Source: Variovorax ginsengisoli (GTDB lineage: Bacteria; Pseudomonadota; Gammaproteobacteria; Burkholderiales; Burkholderiaceae_C). Taken from it: a stretch of 64,000 nucleotides of DNA. Below are positions 17,261-27,067 of this stretch, piece by piece. Location of the stretch: NCBI RefSeq assembly GCF_030486595.1, contig NZ_JAUJZH010000004.1, forward strand, positions 186,001 through 250,000, written 5' to 3'. The notes under the pieces were generated by a model, which had not been told where the DNA came from, ran no database searches, and saw nothing but the letters and a program-made list of their open reading frames with translations. Positions within the stretch are counted from its first letter, which is position 1. Each line of letters starts with the position of its first letter. The translations under genes were made by a program, and so were the position numbers.

Positions 17261-17488
17261 ATGGGCGTGCGCAAGATTGGACTGCTGGTGGAACAACCGA
17301 CGGATGGATCGTATTTCTGGGTGATCCACGAAGACGTCCGGCGCGACGGCCGCTTCGAGCCCCTGCACCGCGCCGAGCGTTCGTTCGCGACCTATTCGGC
17401 GGCCCTGGCCCAGGGCTACGGCGTGCTCCAGCGCCTCTGCGGGCTGAACGGCCTGCCGGCCTACGCCGCCCGCGCGGTCGCGCTCTGA
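17261..17488 (+). CDS. small conserved-looking hypothetical protein
   Basis: A 75-residue product from the ATG at 17261 (GVRKIGLLVEQPTDGSYFWV), with no signal peptide or membrane span. A TTG 18 bp upstream is a possible alternative start. Just before it lies an AT-rich stretch (17228-17250) unusual in this genome, probably a promoter. I do not recognise a family. Codon usage is GC-rich at third positions, like its neighbours, which supports a real gene. Confidence 0.55.
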   Translation: MGVRKIGLLVEQPTDGSYFWVIHEDVRRDGRFEPLHRAERSFATYSAALAQGYGVLQRLCGLNGLPAYAARAVAL

Positions 17489-17594
17489 AGGCATCGCGCA
17501 CCGCGCCGCTTTCCTACGCGTAAAGGCGCGTTCGCGGAAGCCCGCTCGCCGCTGGCGGTCGCTAGAGTCATGGTCCCCCGGACAGAACACGACG

Positions 17595-17981
17595 ATGCCA
17601 ACCAACGGACCAACGACAGAGGAGCGCGCCAGGGGCCTGCGCGTGCTGGTGGTGGAAGACGATGCCGACGCCTTGTCGGCCACCGTCGAGATGCTGCAGC
17701 TCCTGGGGCACTGGGCCACCGGGGTCCGCAGCGCCGAGAGCGCCAAGGACCGCTTCTACGACAAGGCCTTCGACGTCCTGATGACCGACGTCGGGCTGCC
17801 TGCGCTTTCCGGCCTCGACCTGGCGGAGATCCTGCGGACCCGCCACCGGGTCGACCGGCTCGGCATCATCTTCGCCAGCGGCCGGCCGCCGCCGGAGACA
17901 CCGATACCCGGCGCGCTGTGGCTGCAGAAGCCCTTCAGCATCGAACAGCTGGAAGCCGCGCTGGCCCGGACCGCCGCCTGA
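17595..17981 (+). CDS. single-domain response regulator (CheY-like receiver)
   Basis: A 128-residue protein consisting only of a receiver domain. It has the acidic pocket Glu21-Asp22-Asp23, phospho-acceptor Asp65 in LMTDVGLP, a small hydroxyl residue Ser95 in IFASG, and Lys112 in LQKPFS. There is no output domain. No histidine kinase is nearby, so the partner is encoded elsewhere. It probably relays phosphate or controls a protein by direct contact. Confidence 0.88.
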   Translation: MPTNGPTTEERARGLRVLVVEDDADALSATVEMLQLLGHWATGVRSAESAKDRFYDKAFDVLMTDVGLPALSGLDLAEILRTRHRVDRLGIIFASGRPPPETPIPGALWLQKPFSIEQLEAALARTAA

Positions 17982-17993
17982 GCGGAGGAAACC

Positions 17994-18638
17994 TCAGCCC
18001 CGCGTCGGCGACAGCGGCACCGGCCGCAACGGCGCCTCGATCAGCGGCTGCGGCGTCACCACCGGCGAGGCTTCGGCCGGCTTGCCCTCGGCCGCGGCCG
18101 GCAGGAAGCGGTCGATCAGCGAGAAGAAGCGGTCGTAGAAGCGCTCGTCGGTCAGCGTTTCGCTCGCCACCTTGACCAGCGCATCGTCGCTGGAGCTGAA
18201 CGGCAGCGACAGCGAGCCGATCGCGCCGACGCCGACGCTGGCCGAATTGTTGGTTTTCTTCACCCCATAGCGGTCCTGCAGCGCGCTGGCGAAGGCGATC
18301 GTGCGGCGCCCGCCGTCGCCGCGCTGGCTGTCGCGCGCGCAGACCACGCGGAACTCGACTTCGACGTGCACCTCGGCGGCCGGCTGGAAGCTCTTGCGGC
18401 CGGTCACCAGGTCGGCGGTGCCCGCGGTGATCATGTAGCCCTGGCTCAAGAGCGCACGCCGCGCGGCCTCGCAGGTCTGGGCCTCGGTCGCGGGGTAGCT
18501 GCGCGTATGGGTGGTGGTGGAGTCGAACTCCTCGGGCTCGTAGTAGACCCGGGTCGGCGAGCTGCAGCCGGCGATGGACAAGGACAGCAGCAGCAGCGCG
18601 ACGGCGGCGCGGCAGGACGGAAGGCGCATGGCAGGCAT
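17994..18638 (-). CDS. DUF2242 lipoprotein
   Basis: About 214 residues with a lipoprotein signal (LLLLSLSIAGC, lipidated Cys near residue 25). The region FDSTTTHTRSYPATEAQTCE matches the start of the DUF2242 family, which is restricted to betaproteobacteria. The tail is Pro-rich. It probably sits in the outer membrane or periplasm; its function is unknown. Two ATGs three codons apart (18638, 18629) are possible and neither has a clear ribosome site. It is convergent to the receiver gene. Confidence 0.82.
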   Translation of the reverse strand: MPAMRLPSCRAAVALLLLSLSIAGCSSPTRVYYEPEEFDSTTTHTRSYPATEAQTCEAARRALLSQGYMITAGTADLVTGRKSFQPAAEVHVEVEFRVVCARDSQRGDGGRRTIAFASALQDRYGVKKTNNSASVGVGAIGSLSLPFSSSDDALVKVASETLTDERFYDRFFSLIDRFLPAAAEGKPAEASPVVTPQPLIEAPLRPVPLSPTRG

Positions 18639-18669
18639 GGAGTGGTCGAAGTGCGAATGATAGGCCGGC

Positions 18670-18740
18670 GCCGGGCCGCCCCAAGGTGGCCTGCGGCCCC
18701 CGTGGGGGCAGCGACACACGAAGTTAGGAGCGTGGGGGCA
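18670..18740. repeat. intergenic repeat, single-arm relative of the 29288-29556 palindrome
   Basis: This stretch shares blocks in the same order with the right arm of the repeat at 29288-29556: GCCGGGCCGCC, CTGCG...CCCCCG, GGGGG, GACAC(AC)GAAGT and TGGGGGC. It contains its own short hairpin (GCCCCCGTGGGGGC). It occupies the gap between two minus-strand genes. Two related copies in 64 kb suggest a dispersed extragenic repeat family. Confidence 0.6.
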
Positions 18741-18803
18741 AGCCAGCAAGCCGCGGGAGCACGGCCCGGCTTGGACATCGGCGGCGGCGCCGCGTTCCCC
18801 GGT

Positions 18804-19426
<623 letters not shown>

Positions 19427-19430
<4 letters not shown>

Positions 19431-20701
19431 GGGTACAGGCCACGCTCCTGGCGCGCCATCAGGATCCGCTCGCAGGCCACCGCGTAGGTGGCGGTGCGCA
19501 GCGTGATCTTGTGCTTGTCGGCGGTGTCCCAGATGTTGTTGAGCGCGTTCATCATGATGCGGTCGAGCCGCACGTTGATCTCGTCCTCGTCCCAGAAGAA
19601 GGAGGAGAAGTCCTGCACCCACTCGAAGTAGCTGACCGTGACGCCGCCGGCGTTGCAGATCACGTCGGGCACCACCAGCACGCCGCGCTCGGCCAGGATG
19701 TCGTCGGCGGTCGGCACGGTCGGGCCGTTGGCGCCTTCGAGCACCAGCCGGGCCTTGGTCTTCTGGGCCCGTTCGGCCGTGATCTGGCCTTCGAGGGCGG
19801 CCGGGATCAGGATGTCGCAGGCGACTTCCCAGAAGGCCTCGTTGTCGATCACGTCGCCGCCCTTGAAGCTCACGGCACCGCCGTCGGTGCGCGAGGCCGG
19901 CACCAGCCCGGCGAGGTCGAGGCCGTTCTCGTTGACGATGGTGCCCGTGTGGTCCTGCACCGCCACGATCTTCGCGCCGGCCTCGGCGAACAGCTCGGCC
20001 GCCACCGAGCCCACGTTGCCGAAGCCCTGCACCGCGACGCGGGCGCCGCGCAGGTCGAGCCCGAGCCGGCGCGCCGCCTCGCGGCCGGTCACGAAGACGC
20101 CGCGGCCGGTGGCCTTGACCCGGCCCAGCGAGCCGCCCAGGTGCAGCGGCTTGCCGGTGACGACGCCGGTGGCGGTGCCGCCGACGTTCATCGAATAGGT
20201 GTCCATCATCCAGGCCATGATCTGGGCGTTGGTGTTGACGTCGGGCGCCGGGATGTCGGAATGCGGGCCGATGATGATGCCGATCTCGCTGGTGTAGCGG
20301 CGCGTGACCTTCTCGAGCTCCTTGAGCGAGAGCTTCTTCGGGTCGACCCGGATGCCGCCCTTGGCGCCGCCGTATGGCAGGTTGACCGCCGCCGTCTTGA
20401 CCGTCATCCAGGCCGACAGCGCCATCACTTCTTCCAGCGTGACGTCGGGGTGGAAACGCACGCCGCCCTTGCCCGGGCCGCGCGACAGGTTGTGCTGCAC
20501 CCGGTAGCCCTCGAAATGGGCGATCGAGCCGTCGTCCATCTCGATCGGCACGTCGACGATCAGCGCCCGCTTCGGGCGCTTGAGGGTCTCGGCCCAGCGA
20601 GCCAGGTCCCCGAGGTAGGGGATGACGCGATCGACCTGCGACAGGTAGGTGCCCCAGGGGCTGTTGGCGGTCGGCTGGACATAGGAGAGTATGGAACTCA
20701 T
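19427..20701 (-). CDS. gdhA: Glu/Leu/Phe/Val dehydrogenase (glutamate dehydrogenase)
   Basis: A 424-residue enzyme with the family signature around the catalytic lysine ([10 protein letters not shown]), the substrate loop [12 protein letters not shown] and a Rossmann domain ([20 protein letters not shown]). It oxidatively deaminates L-glutamate to 2-oxoglutarate. It lies 89 bp downstream of putA on the same strand, so proline-derived glutamate can pass straight into the TCA cycle. Its TGA is shared with the GTG start of the kinase gene. Cofactor choice (NAD or NADP) is not certain. Confidence 0.95.
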
Positions 20702-20790
20702 GGCGATGCGATCCTTGGTGTTGAACGGACAGGCGCCACGATAGTCTTGGTGCGCCCGTCGCGCCATGCCTATGCGCGTTGCTTTGGCGT

Positions 20791-23745
20791 TTATGCGATG
20801 GCGGCAAGCAGCGCCGCGTTGCCGCCCGCGGCGGTGGTGTTGATGGTGAGCGTTTGCTCCGCACAGAAGCGCAGCAGGTAGTGCGGGCCGCCCGCCTTCG
20901 GGCCGGTTCCGCTGAGCCCCTCGCCGCCGAACGGCTGGACGCCGACGACCGCCCCGATGATGTTGCGGTTGACATAGACGTTGCCCACATGGGCGCGCGC
21001 CGCCAGCGCCAGGGCCCGGCTGTCGATGCGGGTCTGGATGCCCAGCGTGAGCCCGAAGCCCAGCCGGTTGACGGCCTCGATCACGGCCTGGGGCTCGCCC
21101 GACCAGCGCACCACCTGCAGCACGGGGCCGAAGATCTCGTCGCTGACCCGGTCGATGGCCGGCACCTCGTAGGCGTGGGGCGAGATCAGGTTGTCGATCC
21201 CCGGCGGCGCGTCGGCCGGCGCCACCAGCCGGGTGGCCTCCGAGTCCAGCCGCCGCAGGTGCCGCCGGATGTTGTCGAAGGCCTCGCGGTCGATCACCGG
21301 CCCGACATCGGTGGCCAGCAGGGCCGGATCGCCGGCGGTCAGTTCGCGGGCCGCACCGCGGATCATCTCGATCACCGGGTCGGCGATGCCCTCGTGCAGC
21401 AGCAGCAGCCGCAGCGCCGAGCAGCGCTGGCCGGCCGAGCGGAAGGCGCTCTGCACCACGGCATCGACCACTTGCTCGGGCAGTGCGCTGGAGTCGACCA
21501 GCATGGCGTTGATGCCGCCGGTTTCGGCGATCAGCGGCACGATCGGGCCGTCCTTGGCCGCCAATGCGCGGTGGATGATCTTGGCCACCTGCGTCGACCC
21601 GGTGAACACCACGCCGGCCACGCCGGGCGCCGCGACCAGCGCGGCACCGACGGTTTCGCCCGGCCCGTGCAGCAGTTGGAGGGCCTCGGCCGGCACGCCG
21701 GCGGCGTGCAGCAGCCGCACCGCTTCCAGGGCGACGGCCGGCGTCTGCTCGGCCGGCTTGGCCAGCACCGTGTTGCCGGTGGCGAGCGCGGCCGCCACCT
21801 GGCCCAGGAAGATCGCCAGCGGGAAGTTCCACGGGCTGATGCAGACCCAGGGGCCGCGGCCGGTGAGGCGCAGCTCGTTGCTCTCGCCGGTCGGCCCGGG
21901 CAGCGCGACCGGCTGCATCAGCCGCTCGGCCTCGTCGGCGTAGTAGCGCAGGAAGTCGACCGCTTCGCGCACTTCCGCCACCGCGTCGCCCCAGGTCTTG
22001 AAGGCTTCCTTGACCAGCAAGGCGCAGAAGCGCGGCAGTTCGGCCTGCAGCGCGTCGGCCGCGTGGCGCAGCACGGCGGCGCGCCGGGCGACCGGCGTCC
22101 GGTTCCAGCTGCGCCAGGCCGCGGCTGCGGCGCCCACCGCCGCTTCGGCGCCCTGGGCGTCGAACTCCGGCACCGCCGCCACCGTCGTGGCTGCGTGGGC
22201 CGCCAGCAGCGGCGCGCGCATCGCCTCGACCGCGAGGTCGACGCCGCTGCTGTTGCGGCGGGCAGGCACCGGACCATAGAGCTCGGGCGGCAGCGGCAGC
22301 GAGGCATGGCGGTCGAGCCAGAGCGGCGAGACCAGCAGTTCGTCCATGCCGACGTGAGCGTCGGCTAGCTGGTTCACGAAGGACGAGTTGGCGCCGTTCT
22401 CGAGCAGCCGGCGCACCAGGTAGGCCAGCAGGTCCTTGTGGCGGCCGACCGGCGCGTAGACGCGCACCGGCACGGCGGTGCTCTTCATCACCTCGCGGTA
22501 GATTCCCTCGCCCATGCCGTGCAGCCGCTGCAATTCGAATGGAACGCTGCCCGCCATCGCCAGGATCGCCGCGATCGTGCCCGCGTTGTGCGTCGCGAAC
22601 TGCGGGTAGATCGCATCCGGCGCCGCCAGCAGCGCCCGGGCGCAGGCCAGGTAGCTGAGGTCGGTGTGGTGCTTGTGCGTGAACACCGGGTAGTGCGGCA
22701 GCCCGAGTTCCTGGGCCCGCTTGATCTCGGCGTCCCAGTAGGCGCCCTTGACCAGCCGGCACATCAGCCGCAGCTTGTGCTTGCGGGCAATCCCGGTCAC
22801 GTGCTCGACCAGTTCCAGCGCCCGCGTCTGGTAGGCCTGCATCGCCAGGCCGAAGCCGCGCCACTGCGGCTTCTCGGCCGCCACCTTGGCCGCCAGCGCC
22901 TCGAACACGTCGAGCGAGAGCTCGAGCCGGTCGACCTCCTCGGCATCGATCGTGAGGTTGAGATCGGCATCGGCCGCCAGCAGGCACAGCTGCCAGACGC
23001 GCGGCACCAGCTCGCGCATCACCCGCGCGTGCTGGGCGTCTTCGTAGCGCGGATGCAGCGCGCTGAGCTTGATCGAGATGCCGTCGTTCTGCTCGGGCGT
23101 GCCGTCGCGGTCGGCGCCGGCGGCGATCGAGCGGGTCGCGTTCACGTAGCTGTCGAGGTAGCGCAGCGCATCGGCATCGGTGCGGGCGCCCTCGCCCAGC
23201 ATGTCGTAGCTGAAGCGCAGCGCCGAGTGCTTGCGATGCGCCGAGCGAGCCTCGGCCATGCCCTCCTCGATGGTCTGGCCGAGCACGAACTGGCGGCCCA
23301 GCAACTGGACTGCGCGCAGGGTCGCGGCGACCACGGTGCGGGCGCCGAGCCTGGCCATCAGGCCCGGCTCGGCCTCCTGGTCGGGCAGGAATTTCTTCGA
23401 CAGCGCGATCGCCGAGGACGACAGTCGCGCCAGGGTCGAATCGGCGCTGCTGTCGAAGTTGGCGCGGCCCAGCTGGTCGGCGGTCAGCGCGATCGCGGTC
23501 TCGGCGTCGGGCACCCGCAGCAGCGCCTCGGCCAAGCGCATCAGGGCCAGGCCCTCGGCGCTCGAGATCGGGTATTCGCGCAGCAGGCTCTCCATGGCCC
23601 AGAACGGCGGCGGGCTGTGGCGCACGGCGCGCACCCAGGGCGTGGCGACGGGCACGATGGCCGCCCAGTCGAGGGCGCCCTTCAGCGAGGCGAGGCGGTG
23701 CGAGGCGATATCGGCTTCGGGGCGGTAGGGGCTGGGCAGGCGCAT
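20791..23745 (-). CDS. putA: bifunctional proline dehydrogenase / P5C dehydrogenase
   Basis: A 984-residue PutA. The N-terminal half is the FAD proline dehydrogenase barrel ([13 protein letters not shown] near residue 330); the C-terminal half is the NAD aldehyde dehydrogenase, with the catalytic Cys775 in [10 protein letters not shown]. It oxidises proline to glutamate with channelling of P5C. The length and the start at [14 protein letters not shown] show a PutA without the N-terminal ribbon-helix-helix repressor domain of E. coli PutA, so regulation falls to another protein, very likely the divergent Lrp-type regulator. Confidence 0.95.
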   Translation of the reverse strand: MRLPSPYRPEADIASHRLASLKGALDWAAIVPVATPWVRAVRHSPPPFWAMESLLREYPISSAEGLALMRLAEALLRVPDAETAIALTADQLGRANFDSSADSTLARLSSSAIALSKKFLPDQEAEPGLMARLGARTVVAATLRAVQLLGRQFVLGQTIEEGMAEARSAHRKHSALRFSYDMLGEGARTDADALRYLDSYVNATRSIAAGADRDGTPEQNDGISIKLSALHPRYEDAQHARVMRELVPRVWQLCLLAADADLNLTIDAEEVDRLELSLDVFEALAAKVAAEKPQWRGFGLAMQAYQTRALELVEHVTGIARKHKLRLMCRLVKGAYWDAEIKRAQELGLPHYPVFTHKHHTDLSYLACARALLAAPDAIYPQFATHNAGTIAAILAMAGSVPFELQRLHGMGEGIYREVMKSTAVPVRVYAPVGRHKDLLAYLVRRLLENGANSSFVNQLADAHVGMDELLVSPLWLDRHASLPLPPELYGPVPARRNSSGVDLAVEAMRAPLLAAHAATTVAAVPEFDAQGAEAAVGAAAAAWRSWNRTPVARRAAVLRHAADALQAELPRFCALLVKEAFKTWGDAVAEVREAVDFLRYYADEAERLMQPVALPGPTGESNELRLTGRGPWVCISPWNFPLAIFLGQVAAALATGNTVLAKPAEQTPAVALEAVRLLHAAGVPAEALQLLHGPGETVGAALVAAPGVAGVVFTGSTQVAKIIHRALAAKDGPIVPLIAETGGINAMLVDSSALPEQVVDAVVQSAFRSAGQRCSALRLLLLHEGIADPVIEMIRGAARELTAGDPALLATDVGPVIDREAFDNIRRHLRRLDSEATRLVAPADAPPGIDNLISPHAYEVPAIDRVSDEIFGPVLQVVRWSGEPQAVIEAVNRLGFGLTLGIQTRIDSRALALAARAHVGNVYVNRNIIGAVVGVQPFGGEGLSGTGPKAGGPHYLLRFCAEQTLTINTTAAGGNAALLAAIA

Positions 23746-23835
23746 GGCGAAAACTCCGTGGTCAATGCGGCGATGCTCCGCCTTCCGTCACCGAGTTATT
23801 CACCAAAATTCATCCATCCACCAGATAATTCTCTA
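23746..23835. promoter_or_regulatory. divergent putA / Lrp promoter region
   Basis: This 90-bp gap is markedly AT-rich at 23797-23835. It has two direct ATTCAYC elements ten bases apart and an imperfect AGATAATTCT palindrome at 23823-23832 just before the regulator start. These are candidate sites for the Lrp-type protein. Confidence 0.35.
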
Positions 23836-24318
23836 GTGACAAATGAATCGACCACCGATCTCGACCGCATCGACATGAAAATCCTGAAGGTTCTTCAGGA
23901 AGACGGTCGAATCTCGAACCTCAAGCTGGCCGAGGCCGTGGCGCTGTCGCCGACCGCGGTGCTGGCCCGGGTGCAGCGCCTCGCGCGCGACGGCTTCATC
24001 CTCGGCTACGAGGCCCGGCTCGATCCGCACAAGCTGGGCCGCGGCTTCACCGTCTTCGTCGAGGTGCTGCTCGACCGCACCACGCCCAACGTGTTCGACG
24101 CGTTCAAGGCCGCGGTGCAGGTGCGCGACGAGATCATGGAGTGCCACATGGTCGCGGGCGGCTTCGACTACCTGCTCAAGACCCGCATGGCCGACATGAC
24201 GGCCTACCGCGACTTCGCCGGCACGGTGCTGTGGCAGCTGCCCGGCGTGCGCGAGACGCGGACCTACGCGGTGATGGAGGAGGTGAAGAGCAGCGCGCGG
24301 ATTCCGCTGCCGGGCTAG
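23836..24318 (+). CDS. Lrp/AsnC-family regulator, probable activator of putA
   Basis: A 160-residue Lrp/AsnC protein. The helix-turn-helix covers about 10-55 (LDRIDMKILKVLQEDGRISN, then KLAEAVALSPTAVLARVQRL), and the C-terminal RAM ligand-binding domain covers about 65-150. I chose the GTG at 23836 because the family motif LDRID needs a few residues before it; the next ATG would cut the first helix. No strong ribosome site is visible. It is divergent from putA, the arrangement of PutR/BkdR-type proline-responsive regulators. Confidence 0.9.
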   Translation: MTNESTTDLDRIDMKILKVLQEDGRISNLKLAEAVALSPTAVLARVQRLARDGFILGYEARLDPHKLGRGFTVFVEVLLDRTTPNVFDAFKAAVQVRDEIMECHMVAGGFDYLLKTRMADMTAYRDFAGTVLWQLPGVRETRTYAVMEEVKSSARIPLPG

Positions 24319-25226
24319 GCCGGACGTTCGCCGAGCAGGTAATCGACGAACGCGCGCACCCGCAGCGGCACGAAGCGCCGGTGCGGATACAACAGGCCGT
24401 GCGGCCGCGAACGGCCGCCGAAATCCTGCAGCAGCTCGACCAGCCGGCCGGCGCGCAGGTCCTCCTCGACGACGAAGCGATAGGCCTGGAACACGCCGGC
24501 ACCGTGGCGCGCCAACGTGGCGCCGGCGGTCACGTCGTCCGAACACGCATAGCCGCCGGAGGTCTGCAGCTCGAGTTCCTGCCCGTCGCGCCGGAACAGC
24601 CACGGAATGGCGCGTCCGCTGCTGGGCAATTCGAACTGGATGCATTCATGGGCCTGCAGCTCATCGAGAGTCGAAGGCGTTCCGTAGCGCTGCAGGTAGT
24701 CGGGCGAGGCGACGACGACCAGCGGCGTGTCCTCCAGAAGGCGCGAAACCAGGCTCGAGTCGGCGGTCGCCCGGGCCCGTATCGCCAGGTCGTAGCCCTC
24801 TTCCGCGAAGTCGATGTTGCGGTTGCTGACGTTGACCTCGACCTTCACGGCCGGAAAGCGCTCGCGGAAGCCCGGCAGCAGCGGCAGGAGGCGGTAGTGG
24901 CCGTAGGTGGTCGGCGCGCTGATGCGCAGCAGGCCGGACGGCGCGACCTGGTGGCCGGAGGCTTCCCGCTCGGCCTCGACCAACTGGTTCAGGGCTTGCC
25001 GGCACTGCTCGAAATAACCGCGCCCGGCCTCGGTCAGCCGCATCTGCCGCGTCGTCCGCGTGAAGAGCCGCACGCCCAGCCGCTCCTCCAGCCGCGAGAT
25101 CGAACGGCTGACCGCCGCCGGCGTCACGGAAGCGACCGCGGCCGCGGCCGTGAAGCTGCCCTGCTCGGCGGCCAGGCAGAACAGTTCGATGCTGCCCAGC
25201 ATCACGTCGTCGAATTGTCGATTCAT
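24315..25226 (-). CDS. LysR-family regulator
   Basis: A 303-residue LysR protein with the winged helix at about 10-68 (SIELFCLAAEQGSFTAAAAV...) and a periplasmic-binding-like effector domain starting GLLRISAPTTYGHY. It matches the large CrgA/DsdC-type group whose members often sit divergent from oxidoreductase genes. Its stop overlaps the Lrp gene end by 4 bp. It is divergent from the SDR/tautomerase operon, its likely target, with inverted half-sites in the gap. Confidence 0.92.
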   Translation of the reverse strand: MNRQFDDVMLGSIELFCLAAEQGSFTAAAAVASVTPAAVSRSISRLEERLGVRLFTRTTRQMRLTEAGRGYFEQCRQALNQLVEAEREASGHQVAPSGLLRISAPTTYGHYRLLPLLPGFRERFPAVKVEVNVSNRNIDFAEEGYDLAIRARATADSSLVSRLLEDTPLVVVASPDYLQRYGTPSTLDELQAHECIQFELPSSGRAIPWLFRRDGQELELQTSGGYACSDDVTAGATLARHGAGVFQAYRFVVEEDLRAGRLVELLQDFGGRSRPHGLLYPHRRFVPLRVRAFVDYLLGERPA

Positions 25227-25264
25227 GGTGTTTCGCTCCGTTGGCGTTCGCATTCATTACATCA

Positions 25265-25319
25265 TGTATTGATAGATTTACTTCGTACCAGCTTTATCAA
25301 ACGAAAGCACATCAATACA
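25265..25319. promoter_or_regulatory. inverted half-sites between LysR gene and SDR gene
   Basis: TGTATTGAT (25265-25273) and ATCAATACA (25311-25319) are perfect 9-bp inverted repeats 37 bp apart. A third half-site, TATCAA at 25295-25300, mirrors TTGATA at 25269-25274. LysR regulators usually bind one strong and one weaker site like this in divergent promoters. Confidence 0.45.
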
Positions 25320-25353
25320 GTCGAGTCCTCCACTCCACTTCAAAGGACTCGTC

Positions 25354-26070
25354 ATGACAGAAAGCAATTCCAAGGTCGCCGTCATCACCGGCGCCTCCAG
25401 CGGCATCGGTGCCGCGCTCGCCAAGGCCTATCGCCGGGCCGGCTTCCGGGTCGTCGCCAATTCGCGTTCGATCGCCGCCAGCACCGATCCGGACGTCCTG
25501 GCGATCGCCGGCGACGCCGCGGACCCCGCGACGGCCGCGCGGATCTTCAGCGAGGGCGTGGACCGCTTCGGCCGCATCGACACGCTGGTCAACAACGCCG
25601 GCATCTTCACAGCCAAGCCATTCACCGCGTTCACCCCCGAGGATTGGGCGGCGAACATCGGCACCAACCTGGCCAGCTTCTTCCACATCAGCCAGCTGGC
25701 CTTGAAGCGGATGGAAGCCCAGGGGTCGGGCCACATCGTCCAGATCACGACCAGCCTCGCGGACCAGCCGATCAACGGCGTGCCGTCGGTGCTGGCGTCG
25801 CTGACCAAGGGCGGCCTGAACGCCGCCACCAAGTCGCTGGCCATCGAGTACGCGTCGCGCGGCATCCGCGTGAATGCGGTGGCCCCCGGCATCGTCAAGA
25901 CCCCGATGCATCCGCCGGAGACCCATGCGGCGCTCAGCGGCCTGCATCCGCTGGGCCGGATGGGTGAAATGGAAGAGATCGTCGACGCGGTGCTGTTCCT
26001 CGAGAACGCGAAGTTCGTGACCGGCGAGATCCTTCACGTCGACGGCGGGCAGGCCGCAGGTCACTGGTGA
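25354..26070 (+). CDS. SDR-family oxidoreductase lacking the catalytic tyrosine
   Basis: A 238-residue short-chain dehydrogenase with the cofactor motif TGASSGIG (12-19), LVNNAG (78-83) and the C-terminal VDGG. The catalytic Ser134 and Lys152 are in place, but the YxxxK tyrosine position is alanine (Ala148 in LASLTKGG). Either another residue supplies the proton or the protein is not a classical dehydrogenase. It is followed after 6 bp by a tautomerase gene and faces the LysR gene. The substrate is unknown. Confidence 0.88.
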   Translation: MTESNSKVAVITGASSGIGAALAKAYRRAGFRVVANSRSIAASTDPDVLAIAGDAADPATAARIFSEGVDRFGRIDTLVNNAGIFTAKPFTAFTPEDWAANIGTNLASFFHISQLALKRMEAQGSGHIVQITTSLADQPINGVPSVLASLTKGGLNAATKSLAIEYASRGIRVNAVAPGIVKTPMHPPETHAALSGLHPLGRMGEMEEIVDAVLFLENAKFVTGEILHVDGGQAAGHW

Positions 26071-26076
26071 TCCGCC

Positions 26077-26295
26077 ATGCCTTACATCAGGATCGAGATC
26101 ACGCGCGAAGGCGTGACCCAGGAACAGAAGAAGCAGCTGATCGCCGGCGCCACCGAGCTGATGGTGCGCGTGCTCGACAAGGACCCGGCCACCACCTTCG
26201 TCGTGATCGACGAAGTGGACCTGGACAACTGGGGGGTGGGCGGCCGGCCGGTGGTCGAGTGGCGACGGGAGCAGGCAGAGGCTCGGAGCGGGTGA
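26077..26295 (+). CDS. 4-oxalocrotonate tautomerase family protein
   Basis: A 72-residue tautomerase-superfamily protein starting MPYIRIEI; after Met removal Pro1 would be the catalytic base. The size, the alternating beta-alpha pattern and the WGVGGRP C-terminal motif fit the 4-OT group, which forms hexamers or similar oligomers and isomerises enol/keto acids. It is 6 bp downstream of the SDR gene, so the two are translated from one transcript and probably act on the same carbonyl compound. Confidence 0.88.
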   Translation: MPYIRIEITREGVTQEQKKQLIAGATELMVRVLDKDPATTFVVIDEVDLDNWGVGGRPVVEWRREQAEARSG

Positions 26296-26341
26296 GGTTG
26301 CGGCGGGCAGCCAGGCACGAGGTCCGGCAGGTCGCGCGCCC

Positions 26342-27028
26342 TTAGCGCTGCCCGAAGATCGCCGTCCCGATCCGCACCATCGTGCTGCCCGCCGCCACCG
26401 CGGCCTCCAGGTCGGCGGACATCCCCAGCGACAAAGTGTCGACCTCGATCCCCGCCCCTCGGATCTGCTCGAAAACCGCAGCCGCCCGCTGGAAAAGCGC
26501 CCGCTGCGACTCGAAATCCGGCGCCGGCTCCGGGATCGCCATCAGCCCGCGCAGCCGCAAACGTGGCAAAGCCGCCACGGCCTGCGCCAGTGCCAGCGCG
26601 TCTTCGGGCGCCACGCCGGACTTGTTCGCACCGCCATCCACGTTGACCTGCAGGCAGACCGAAAGTGGCGGCAGGTGCGCCGGCCGCTGCTCGGCCAGCC
26701 GCTGGGCGATCTTCAGCCGGTCGATGCTGTGCACCCAGTCGAAATGCTCGGCCACCACCCGCGTCTTGTTGCTCTGCAGAGGGCCGATGCAGTGCCATTC
26801 GAGCTCTTCGCGAAGATCGGCCAGGGCCTCGATCTTGGCCACGCCCTCCTGCACATAGTTCTCGCCGAAGGCCCGCTGGCCGGCCGCATGCGCCGCGCGC
26901 ACCGCGTCGGCGTCGAAGGTCTTGGACACCGCGAGCAAGCGCACGCTCGCCGGATCGCGCCCGGCGGCCGTGCAGGCCGTCACGATCCGGGTCCGAACTT
27001 GCTGGAGCTTGTCGCCAATCATCGTCAT
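26342..27028 (-). CDS. yggS: YggS/PROSC-family PLP homeostasis protein
   Basis: A 228-residue PLP-binding protein of the YggS/PLPBP family. The PLP lysine is in RLLAVSKTF, with GENYVQEG and WHCIGPLQSNK following, all family signatures. It has the alanine-racemase N-terminal barrel only, with no known catalytic activity; its role is control of free PLP and amino/keto acid balance. It is divergent from pilT with a 39-bp gap, a common order in Gram-negative bacteria. The ATG at 27028 is chosen; another at 27022 is possible. Confidence 0.93.
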   Translation of the reverse strand: MTMIGDKLQQVRTRIVTACTAAGRDPASVRLLAVSKTFDADAVRAAHAAGQRAFGENYVQEGVAKIEALADLREELEWHCIGPLQSNKTRVVAEHFDWVHSIDRLKIAQRLAEQRPAHLPPLSVCLQVNVDGGANKSGVAPEDALALAQAVAALPRLRLRGLMAIPEPAPDFESQRALFQRAAAVFEQIRGAGIEVDTLSLGMSADLEAAVAAGSTMVRIGTAIFGQR

Positions 27029-27067
27029 AATCTTCAAAGTCGTATCAAAACGTCACCGAGGAACTGC

